Source of the DNA: Oscillospiraceae bacterium | GTDB lineage: Bacteria > Bacillota > Clostridia > Oscillospirales > Oscillospiraceae | Direction: 5' to 3' | DNA: 32,165 nucleotides | NCBI GenBank assembly: GCA_902789745.1 | Contig: CADAPH010000041.1 | Coordinates: 1 to 32,165, forward strand | Part shown: positions 14,992 to 22,300 of the stretch, in pieces | How positions within the stretch are numbered: position 1 is the first letter of the stretch | Layout: each line of letters begins with the position of its first letter | Made by a program: the position numbers and the translations under genes | Notes under the pieces: model-generated | What the model was told of the DNA's origin: nothing | Seen by the model: the letters and a program-made list of their open reading frames with translations, nothing else | The model's database searches: none

Positions 14992-17586
14992 TTATGCTCT
15001 CCCTTCCAGCTGTTTTGCGTCGGGCTTCGCCGTCTCCTGAAACTTCTTGCCGTAATAGGCGTTGAGATACATCTGCCGGATCTCGCTCATGAGCGGGTAG
15101 CGCGGGTTGGCGCCGGTGCACTGGTCGTCAAAGGCCTGCTCCACCATCTGGTCGAGGGTTTCGAGGAAGGCGTTCTCATCCTCCACATAGTCACGGATCG
15201 TGGGCTTGATGCCGATGGTCGCCTTGAGCTCGTCGATCTTCGCGATCAGGGCTTCCAGCTTCTCCTCATCGGTATTCCCGCCGCAGCCGAGGGCGTCGGC
15301 CACCATCGCGTAGCGGGCCAGCGTCTTCGGGTGGTCGTACTGGGAGAAGGTGCCCATCTTGGCAGGGGCCTCGGACGCGTTGAAGCGCAGCACCTCGTCC
15401 ATCATGAGGGCATTGGCGAGGCCGTGGGCGATGTGGTGGAACGCGCCCAGCTTGTGCGCCATGGAGTGCATCACGCCGAGGAAGGCGTTGGCGAAGGCCA
15501 TGCCCGCCATGGTGGCGGCGTTGGCGACCTTCTCGCGGGCCTGCACGTCGCTGCCGTCGGCGTAGGCGCGGGGCAGGTAGGCAAACAGGTTCTTGAGCGC
15601 CTGCAGGGCCAGGCTGTCGGTGTAATCGGTGGCCATGACGGAGGCGATGGCCTCCAGCGCGTGGCTCACCGCGTCGATGCCGGAGGAGGCGGTCAGCCCC
15701 TTCGGGGCGGTCATGTGGTAGTCCACATCCACGATCGCCATGTTGGGCATCAGCGCATAGTCGGCCAGCGGGTACTTGACGCCGGTCGATTCGTCGGTGA
15801 TGACGGCGAAGGGCGTGGCCTCAGAGCCCGTACCGGCGGAGGTGGGGATGCAGATGAAATAGGCCTTCTCGCCCATCTTCGGGAACTTGTAGATGCGCTT
15901 GCGGATATCGGAGAAGCGCATGGCCATGTCGGTCGGGGAGCCGCCGCCCAGCGCGATAATCACGTCGGGCTTGAAGACGGACATCTGCTTGGCGCCCTCC
16001 CGCGCGCAGGCGAGGGTCGGATCGTTCGGCACGTCGAAGAAGCAGGTGTGCTCGATGCCCAGCTCCTCCAGCTTCTTGAAGATGGGCGCGGCCGCGCCGG
16101 TCTTGTGCAGGTGCGGGCCGGTGACCACGAAGGCGCGCTTCTTGCCCATGTCCTTCAGCTCGTTCAGGGCAACCGGCAGGCAGCCCTTCTTAATATAGAT
16201 CTTTTCCGGCGCGCGGAACCAGAGCATGTTCTCCCTTCTTTCCACCACGGTCTTGATGTTCAGCAGCTGCTTGACGCCCACGTTCTCGCTGACGGAGTTG
16301 CCGCCCCAGGAGCCGCAGCCCAGCGTCAGCGACGGGGTCAGCGCGAAGTTGTACAGGTCGCCGATGCCGCCGTGGGAGGACGGGGTGTTCACCACAATGC
16401 GGCAGGTCTTCATCCGGGCCTGGAAGGCGGCGAGCTTCTCCTGCCCCTTCGCCGTGTCCAGATAAATGGAAGAGGTATGGCCCAGGCCGCCGCCGCGGAC
16501 CAGCGCGTCGGCCTTGTCGACGGCGTCGGCGAAGTCCTTCGCCCGGTACATGGCGAGGACGGGGGAGAGCTTTTCGTGGGCGAACTCCTCCTCCTTGCCG
16601 GTGGACTCCACCTCGCCGATGAGGATCTTGGTGCCCTCGGGAACCTCGACGCCCGACAGGGCGGCGATCTTCGCGGCGCTCTGGCCGACGATGCCGGCGT
16701 TCAGGGAGCCGTTGATGATGATGGTCTTGCGCACCTTGTCCAGTTCCTCGCCCCGGAGGAGGTAGCAGCCGCGGGCGGCAAACTCGCGCCGCACCTGCTC
16801 GTACACGCCGTCGAGGACGACGACGGACTGCTCGGACGCGCAGATCATGCCGTTGTCAAAGGTCTTGGAGTGGATGACGGAGTTGACGGCCAGCAGGACG
16901 TCTGCCGTGTCGTCGATGATGGCGGGGACGTTGCCCGCGCCGACGCCCAGCGCCGGGGTGCCGGAGGAGTAGGCCGCGTTGACCATGCTCGGGCCGCCGG
17001 TGGCGAGGATGATGTCGGACTCCTTCATCAGAATCCGCGTCATCTCGCGGGAGGGGGCGCTGATCCAGCCGATGATGTCTTCCGGCGCGCCGGCCTCGAC
17101 AGCGGCCTCGAGCACGACCTTCGCCGCCTCGACGGTGCTGCTCTTGGCGCGGTGGTGGGGGCTTATGATGATGCCGTTGCGAGTCTTGAGGGCCAGCAGC
17201 GTCTTGAAAATCGCGGTGGAGGTGGGGTTCGTCGTGGGGATGATGGCGCACACGAGGCCGATGGGCTCGGCGATCTTCCGCACGCCGTAGGCCGTGTCCT
17301 CCTCAATGACGCCGCAGGTCTTCGTATCGCGGTAGGCGTTGTAGATGTATTCGGCGGCAAAGTGGTTCTTGATCACCTTGTCCTCGACAATGCCCATGCC
17401 GGTCTCGGCGACCGCGGCCTTCGCCAGCGGGATGCGGGCCTTGTTCGCGGCGGTGGCCGCCGCTAAAAAGATCTTGTCCACCTGCTCCTGGGTGTACGTT
17501 GCGTAGATCTCCTGCGCCGCTTTTACGCGCGCAATCTCGGCTTCCAGGGCCTCCGGCGTATCAATCACGGGGTATTCCTTACTCAA
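14992..17586 (-). CDS. adhE: Bifunctional acetaldehyde-CoA / alcohol dehydrogenase AdhE
   Basis: 864 aa. The N-terminal half is a CoA-acylating aldehyde dehydrogenase (acetyl-CoA + NADH to acetaldehyde) with catalytic Cys C249 in NGMICASEQ. The C-terminal half is an iron-dependent alcohol dehydrogenase (acetaldehyde to ethanol) with GGGSPTDMAM for NADH and metal-site residues in GIDAVSHALEA and HSMAHKLGAFHHIAHG. It recycles NADH during fermentation and in other species forms filaments (spirosomes). Start: TTG at 17586 with AAGGAG 8 nt upstream; this gives an N-terminus of the length seen in E. coli AdhE. The longer frame from TTG 17649 has no ribosome site and overlaps a candidate promoter. 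Both halves are intact, with nothing frameshifted. Confidence 0.96.
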   Translation of the reverse strand: MSKEYPVIDTPEALEAEIARVKAAQEIYATYTQEQVDKIFLAAATAANKARIPLAKAAVAETGMGIVEDKVIKNHFAAEYIYNAYRDTKTCGVIEEDTAYGVRKIAEPIGLVCAIIPTTNPTSTAIFKTLLALKTRNGIIISPHHRAKSSTVEAAKVVLEAAVEAGAPEDIIGWISAPSREMTRILMKESDIILATGGPSMVNAAYSSGTPALGVGAGNVPAIIDDTADVLLAVNSVIHSKTFDNGMICASEQSVVVLDGVYEQVRREFAARGCYLLRGEELDKVRKTIIINGSLNAGIVGQSAAKIAALSGVEVPEGTKILIGEVESTGKEEEFAHEKLSPVLAMYRAKDFADAVDKADALVRGGGLGHTSSIYLDTAKGQEKLAAFQARMKTCRIVVNTPSSHGGIGDLYNFALTPSLTLGCGSWGGNSVSENVGVKQLLNIKTVVERRENMLWFRAPEKIYIKKGCLPVALNELKDMGKKRAFVVTGPHLHKTGAAAPIFKKLEELGIEHTCFFDVPNDPTLACAREGAKQMSVFKPDVIIALGGGSPTDMAMRFSDIRKRIYKFPKMGEKAYFICIPTSAGTGSEATPFAVITDESTGVKYPLADYALMPNMAIVDVDYHMTAPKGLTASSGIDAVSHALEAIASVMATDYTDSLALQALKNLFAYLPRAYADGSDVQAREKVANAATMAGMAFANAFLGVMHSMAHKLGAFHHIAHGLANALMMDEVLRFNASEAPAKMGTFSQYDHPKTLARYAMVADALGCGGNTDEEKLEALIAKIDELKATIGIKPTIRDYVEDENAFLETLDQMVEQAFDDQCTGANPRYPLMSEIRQMYLNAYYGKKFQETAKPDAKQLEGRA

Positions 17587-17620
17587 ATCGTTCAGCTCCT
17601 TGTCTTTTAGGATCGTCAAA

Positions 17621-17649
17621 ATATTAACACGACTGGGGTTTTTAATCAA
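17621..17649 (-). promoter_or_regulatory. Candidate adhE promoter
   Basis: Minus strand: -35 TTGATT (17644-17649), 17-bp spacer, -10 TAATAT (17621-17626). Moderate match. An upstream alternative (TTCTGA, 17 bp, TACAAT) is weaker at -35. No clear Rex operator (TTGTTAA...TTAACAA) was found. Confidence 0.4.
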
Positions 17650-17782
17650 TTGACATTGTAACCGAATCTGAGGGCTTTCAGAAGGGATTTCAGGCGGAAA
17701 AACCGTCGTTTTTACAAGGAGCGGCCCTGTGCAAATTGCAGAGAAAAATAAAAAATTGCGGGCGCGGATTTATGAAATCTGC

Positions 17783-17811
17783 TTTTCATTTCGGGAAGCC
17801 TGTGGTATATT
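17783..17811 (+). promoter_or_regulatory. Promoter of the thioesterase gene
   Basis: -35 TTTTCA (17783-17788), 17-bp spacer, -10 TATATT (17806-17811), 28 bp before the ATG. Confidence 0.55.
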
Positions 17812-17839
17812 ATAAAAAAAGTTAAAGGAGGGCGAGAAC

Positions 17840-18253
17840 ATGGAAGAATCCAGAGTCCCGCAGGCTGCGCAGAACCGCATGGTGGGCTTCATCGCCTATT
17901 GCGGGGCGGAGCTTATCAAGTGCTCCCCGGAGGAGGGCTGTGAGACCCGCGTCGTGATCCAGCCGCACCACCGCAATTTCTACGGGAACGTCCACGGCGG
18001 CATGATCAGCACGCTGATGGACGCCACCGCCGGCCTGACCGCGAGCTTCGCCGGGCCGGAGCAACGCCCCGCCGTCACGCGCAGCGCCGACATCCATTAC
18101 TTTCTCCCCGTCACCGGCAGCATCATGACCGCGCTGGGCCACGTGATCCGCGCGGGCAAGACCATGTGCCTGGTGTATGTGGACGTGATGGACGACAAGG
18201 ACACCATCTGCGCCACCGGCGCCTTTGAGTATTTCTATGTAGACAAGCACTGA
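17840..18253 (+). CDS. PaaI-family hotdog-fold acyl-CoA thioesterase
   Basis: 137 aa, the usual size of a single hotdog domain. The signature GNVHGGMISTLMDATAG (HGG turn and helix with catalytic-type Asp) and the late strand SADIHYFLP match PaaI/YdiI-type thioesterases, which hydrolyse acyl- or aryl-CoA to the free acid and CoA and act as tetramers in the cytoplasm. TAAAGGAGGG lies 9 nt before the ATG. The gene is divergent from adhE, with about 250 bp between the two starts, so the two CoA-thioester enzymes may respond to a shared signal; that link is inference. The substrate is unknown. Confidence 0.9.
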   Translation: MEESRVPQAAQNRMVGFIAYCGAELIKCSPEEGCETRVVIQPHHRNFYGNVHGGMISTLMDATAGLTASFAGPEQRPAVTRSADIHYFLPVTGSIMTALGHVIRAGKTMCLVYVDVMDDKDTICATGAFEYFYVDKH

Positions 18254-18287
18254 GCAAAAATATTTTCGGGAAAACGTAAAAAAGGGC

Positions 18288-18316
18288 TTGCAAATCCGTC
18301 CGGACTGTGCTATTAT
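18288..18316 (+). promoter_or_regulatory. Promoter of tRNA-Arg
   Basis: -35 TTGCAA (18288-18293), 17-bp spacer, -10 TATTAT (18311-18316), 24 bp before the mature 5' end. Confidence 0.65.
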
Positions 18317-18340
18317 TCTAAAGCTGTCAAATAAAGACAT

Positions 18341-18417
18341 GCGCGATTAGCTCAGCTGGATAGAGCGTCTGGCTACGGACCAGAAGGTCAGGGGTTCGAA
18401 TCCCTTATCGCGTGCCA
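18341..18417 (+). tRNA. tRNA-Arg (anticodon ACG)
   Basis: 77 nt including an encoded CCA (18415-18417). Acceptor GCGCGAT pairs with ATCGCGT, D-arm GCTC/GAGC, anticodon stem TCTGG/CCAGA with loop CTACGGA (ACG at 18375-18377), T-arm AGGGG-TTCGAAT-CCCTT. ACG becomes ICG after deamination and reads CGN codons. The terminal pair 1:72 is G-U instead of the expected G-C, and the last 21 nt lie inside a sequence that is duplicated 0.8 kb downstream. Confidence 0.95.
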
Positions 18418-18420
18418 AAA
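18397..18420 (+). repeat. tRNA-proximal attachment-like repeat (copy A)
   Basis: 24 bp covering the T-loop end to just past CCA (core AATCCCTTATCGCGTGCCAA), identical to 19194-19217. This is the classical position of attB/attL for tyrosine-recombinase elements. Confidence 0.75.
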
Positions 18421-18442
18421 TATCCCGACCCCCGGATATTTT
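18417..18442 (+). terminator. Hairpin directly after tRNA-Arg
   Basis: AAAATATCC (18417-18425) pairs with GGATATTTT (18434-18442) around CGACCCCC. The four T are within the stem end, as in a simple intrinsic terminator. The AT-rich stem makes it weak. Confidence 0.45.
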
Positions 18443-18502
18443 GCATAGTCGGGGGATTCGAATCAAGCCGCACATGCCGGGGGCATGTGCATGAGCCGGT
18501 TC

Positions 18503-18540
18503 GCAAACCGGAATACATTGGAAAAGCGAATCCCTATCGC
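18503..18540 (+). repeat. Internal attachment-like repeat (copy B)
   Basis: Begins GCAAACCGGAATACATTGG; its first 32 bp are identical to 19170-19201, after which it has lost one T (CCCTATCGC for CCCTTATCGC). It also contains the stop codon of the minus-strand Cys-rich gene, so the repeat overlaps that gene's end. Confidence 0.7.
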
Positions 18541-18752
18541 AATTTCAACCTCTCCAAGTCTCGATTGATCTCTTCCAGCGCTTTTTCCGCACGTCGGATT
18601 TCCTGCTCCCGCAGGTGTTTCTTTAACAGCAAATCGTCTACCTTTGCCAGTATGAAAACATCTGCGCCATATGGGCAATCGAGGCAATCCAAACAGCAAG
18701 GCCGACACACAAAGGGTGTTTCGCCATACAGGTATTCAAAGTCAATTCTCAT
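18534..18752 (-). CDS. Small Cys-rich protein with C-terminal coiled coil
   Basis: 72 aa, unknown family. MRIDFEYLYGETPFV, then a dense cysteine cluster CRPCCLDCLDCPYG (residues 16-29, five Cys) that could bind Zn or an Fe-S cluster, then a charged helix about 45-72 (EQEIRRAEKALEEINRDLER) likely to form a coiled coil. CCGGAG lies 6 nt before the ATG at 18752; the frame is open further upstream, to 18830, but without a better ribosome site. It is divergent from the XRE regulator, with a palindromic operator between them, which suggests that the regulator controls it. It ends inside repeat B. It might be an excisionase-like, antitoxin-like or regulatory cargo protein; none is shown. Confidence 0.6.
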   Translation of the reverse strand: MRIDFEYLYGETPFVCRPCCLDCLDCPYGADVFILAKVDDLLLKKHLREQEIRRAEKALEEINRDLERLKLR

Positions 18753-18774
18753 GGCTGCTCCGGCTTTCAAGCAA

Positions 18775-18826
18775 AAACGATATATCACTATACTACCACA
18801 AAACGCCGAATAGTGATATATCACTA
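18775..18826. promoter_or_regulatory. Two-site palindromic operator between the divergent genes
   Basis: A perfect 16-bp palindrome TAGTGATATATCACTA (18811-18826) and a 12/16 partial copy (18775-18790, GATATATCACTA) lie 36 bp apart, about 3.5 helical turns, between the starts of the Cys-rich gene and the XRE regulator. This is typical of cooperative repressor dimers that control themselves and a divergent partner. Confidence 0.65.
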
Positions 18827-18886
18827 ACAAACAAATTTCTCTGTGTTTTATTATTGAAATAGATGAAACACGGAGGAGGATGCAGC

Positions 18887-19129
18887 GTGAATACTCAGGA
18901 AGCTATCGCTCACCGCATCCTTCAATTATGCAAGGAGCGGGATTTAACTCCGAACGGAATCAGCTATATTGCCGGGGTGCCGCAATCGACGATAAAAAGC
19001 ATCCTGAATGGAGAGAGCAAAAATCCCGGAACCGTTACGATAAAAAAGCTCTGTGACGGTTTTGAAATCACCCTTGGCGATTTTTTCTCCACACCGGACT
19101 TTGATTCTCTGGAACAGGAAATTCGCTGA
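18887..19129 (+). CDS. XRE-family (Cro/C1-type) HTH regulator
   Basis: 80-aa single-domain regulator. Helix-turn-helix about 23-45: LTPNGISYIAGVPQSTIKSIL, with the usual 'TIKKLCDGFEITLGDFF' continuation and a short acidic tail. Start: GTG at 18887 has GGAGGA 8 nt upstream; the ATG at 18863 (24 nt earlier) lacks a ribosome site. It probably binds the TAGTGATATATCACTA palindrome as a dimer and represses itself and the divergent Cys-rich gene. Its position between tRNA-Arg repeats suggests that it came with a mobile element. Confidence 0.85.
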   Translation: MNTQEAIAHRILQLCKERDLTPNGISYIAGVPQSTIKSILNGESKNPGTVTIKKLCDGFEITLGDFFSTPDFDSLEQEIR

Positions 19130-19169
19130 GCTTCGGCATCCTATATTAAAAAATAGCAAAGGGGCTGCA

Positions 19170-19217
19170 GCAAACCGGAATACATTGGAAAAGCGAATCC
19201 CTTATCGCGTGCCAAAA
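19170..19217 (+). repeat. Distal attachment-like repeat (copy C)
   Basis: A hybrid of the other two copies: its left 32 bp match copy B and its right 24 bp (19194-19217) match the tRNA 3' end exactly. It could restore a full tRNA end, as expected of attR. Confidence 0.7.
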
Positions 19218-19272
19218 CCGCGCGGAGGGATAGCTCCTTTGACGAAAAAACTCGCCGTATAGTCATATTAAG

Positions 19273-19301
19273 CCCCTGAGCTGCGTGTGGCGGCTCAGGG
19301 G
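19273..19301 (-). terminator. Hairpin terminator after the giant surface protein gene
   Basis: Perfect 9-bp stem CCCCTGAGC (19273-19281) with GCTCAGGGG (19293-19301), 17 nt past the minus-strand stop codon. The long T-run lies on the plus-strand side; on the minus strand only CTTAATAT follows, so it may be bidirectional or work mainly against plus-strand readthrough. Confidence 0.55.
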
Positions 19302-19317
19302 TCAATTTTTTCGGGGA

Positions 19318-22300
19318 TTATTCCGCGATGAATATGCAGTTGGGGTTCGCCGGGTCTGCGCAGAAGGTCTGCGCCGGGCTTCCGGCGGGGGCGAAGACGA
19401 AGACCGTGCCGCAGCCGTCGAAGGCTCCCTCGCCGATCGCGCAGCCCGCGGGGATGCGGATCTGCGTCAGGCTCTCGCAGCTGCGGAAGGCCCCCCGGCC
19501 GATGGACGTGCAGCCGTCCGGGATGTAGACGATCCCGGCGTCGATGCCCTCAAAGGCGCTCTCCTCTACCGACTCGATCATCGCGGGCAGAGTGAAGTCC
19601 GGCGTGCCGTAGACCGGGGTCAGAACGATCTCAACGTTGCCCGATGCAGCCACAATCCTGCCGTCAGAGATGCGACAGCCATTCAGCAGAACGCAGCCGG
19701 AGAGCGTGATTCCGCCGTCAAAGCCGCCTGCTGCCTCGACCATGGCGGAGATTGACAGGTTGGTGTCTTTCACGACAAGCGTCTCGCCTGTCCCTGTGGC
19801 CTGGATGCCCATGGGGCCGCTCACGGAGAGTCCCGTTCCATCCAGCGTCAGCGTCGCGCCATCCGTGACATAGATGGGCGCGGAGCCAACGGAGCGCAGA
19901 TCTGCCGTGCCAGTGACCGTCGTGTCGGCCTCAAGATGGAGGATGGTTCCCCTGTTGGAAAGCGTCGCGTTTGTGAACACGATGTGCATACCGTCGATCT
20001 CGCTGCGGATGAAGGGAGTCCTTCCGCTGCCGGACAAACCGCCAGAGAGGGAGAGTGTCCTGGTCAGCGGATCGTAGCCGTAGGAGGTGGCGTTTTCGTC
20101 TGTGACCTGCACACCGTCGATATACAGGTCATAGGCGTTGCTGATCACCGTGACCGAGCAGCCGGTCGAGAGCGGGTAGACCGCGGTCTCGGCGGTGATG
20201 TAAGTTGTGCCGTAGCCCATCGCGTGGAGGGTGCCGTCGGGATCGACGGTGACGACGCTCTCGTCCGCGCTGGTCCAGGTGACGGTCTTGTCATAGGCGT
20301 CATCCGGGCCGACCGTGGCGATGAGCCTCTGCGTGCCGCCGAGGGGCAGGGCGACAACCTGCGCGTCCAGCGTCAGGCTCTCCACGGGCTTGACCACATG
20401 AATGTTGCAGGTGGCGGGCAGGCCGTTAGCTCTAGTGCTGACGCCGTCCACCGTCACGTCAATGCTGGCATAGCCCTCGGCGACGCCATAGACCCTGCCG
20501 TCCTCCACGCGGATGTACGTTCCCTCCCGGTCGTCGGTGGCAAGGAAAACGGTCTTCTCGCTGGCGTTCGCGGGGGTGATGGTCGGGAGGATGGACATGC
20601 TCTGGCCGATGCCGAGGGTGATGGACTCCTCGACCTCGACGCTCTCGACCGGCACATAGTCCTCCGCCGCGATCACGTTCACGCGCAGACGGGCGGTCCT
20701 GCCGCCGTCCACGCTGCGGAAGGTGAGGTTTGCGGTGCCGGTGAGGTCGGCGACCACATAGCAGTATTCCCCGTACAGGGGTTCTGCCCCGCTTATAATG
20801 TTATGGCTCGCGTCCTCGAGATGGACAATGCTCGCCGTGGCGAGGGGGCTGGAGACCGTGCAGGTCCACGCCGTCTCGTCGGCGTTTTCGGGCAGGATTT
20901 TGATGTAAATTCTCTGGCTGCTCTTATCGCCGCTCACGGGCATGGTCAGCTCGTTCTGGCTCAGGGTGAGGCTCTGCACGCGGCGCGGCGGTTGGTTGAC
21001 CGTGAGGCCCACGCTGTCGGTGAAGTCGCCGTCCACAGTGGTACAGGTGATGGTGACGCTGCCGGAGCTGGATTCATTGTCCGTGCCCACGGCGGTCACG
21101 ACACCGTTTGCGTCGACCGTGGCAACTGCCTCGTTGCTGCTGGTCCAGGTGACGGCTTTGTTCTCCGCGCTGCCGGGGTAGACATAGGCCTCCAGCTGTA
21201 CCGAGCCGCCCACATACAGCACGTTTCTCGGCGCGGAGATGCCCACGCCCAGGACGGGATACGGGACGGTGATGTCGACGCTGCTCGAAACCAGCGCGCT
21301 TCCGTTCCAGATCTCCGCGGTGACCGTGGCCTCGCCCACGCCCGCCACGGTGATGTTGCCGGACTGGTCCACGGTGACCACGTCGGGGTCGCTGCTCGTC
21401 CACAGCACGGTCTTGTCTGTGGCGGCGGCGGGGGTGACGGCCGCAGTGAGGGTCGCTGTATCGCCGATGTGCAGTGTGCGGTTCGACTCCCCGGTTACGG
21501 CAACGCTTTCTGCAGGAGTGTAATCCTCCACCACATGCACGGTGCAGACTGCGCCGTCCGCGCAGCCGTAGGAGAACACGATCACATCGGCGTCTCCGGC
21601 GGCGACGCCGCGCACGACGACCGTCGCCTCGTTGAGATCGTCCGCTGTCGTGTCCCCGACAAGGGCGACGTGGGGATCATTGTTATACACGTACCAGTAG
21701 CCGGAGGGGTCGGAGGCGTTCAGGGGCAGGATCTGCGGACGCAGGGCCGCGGTCTGCCCGACGCCCACGGTGATCTCATGCGGGATCAGGTCAAAGCTTG
21801 TCACATTGACGTCGTTGGAGGTGACCGCGACGCCGACCGACGCGCGCATGCCGCCGCACTTCGCGGTGACGGTGGCGTTGCCGACCTTATACGCGGTGAC
21901 GAGGCCGTCCGGGCTGACCTTCACGTTGTTGGTGTCGGCGCTCCAGGTGACCTCCTGCATGGCGGCGTCCGCGGGAGAGATGATTGCGGTGAGCTGCCGC
22001 GTCTGCCCGCCTGCCATGACGAGTGAGGTCTCGCCCGCGCTCAGGCCGCCGATGCTGATGCTCTGCACCGCACGCTCGGGGATGATAACGACGTTTTCAA
22101 CGGGGTTATAGCCGCTGACCGGGTAAAGTATGCCGAGGGTGCTGCCCATGTGGAGGCCCGGCTCGGTCACTCTGCAATCAGTCATGGTCATGTTCCCAAG
22201 GATATCATAGACCGCGCCGGAGGCAGTGGTCAGCGTGAGGGCCGAATACTCGATCTCCAGCTCCGGGCTGTTTCCATCCACGGTATGACCGCAGATACCG

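Larger units (their letters stand above)
18397..19217. mobile_element. Mini-island or scar at the tRNA-Arg 3' end
   Basis: Bounded by the tRNA 3' end and its 24-bp copy 797 bp downstream, with a third, partial copy at 18503-18540. The interval is AT-richer than its surroundings and carries only a Cys-rich small gene and a divergent XRE regulator. No integrase, excisionase or replication gene is present, so it is either the residue of a larger element or a non-autonomous cargo unit mobilised in trans. Confidence 0.55.

Noticed and set aside
15331-17466. Long plus-strand open frame (711 codons) opposite adhE
   Set aside because: It is a mirror of adhE in GC-rich DNA: no ribosome site, composition dominated by Gly, Val, Asp, Arg and His, and no domain.
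19936-22026. Long plus-strand open frame (696 codons) opposite the Big2 repeats
   Set aside because: Antisense of a repetitive coding region; the regularity comes from the Big2 repeats on the other strand.
19318-22100. CRISPR array or tandem DNA repeat
   Set aside because: The periodicity is at protein level (Big2 domains of about 80-90 aa) with diverged codons; no short identical repeats with spacers.
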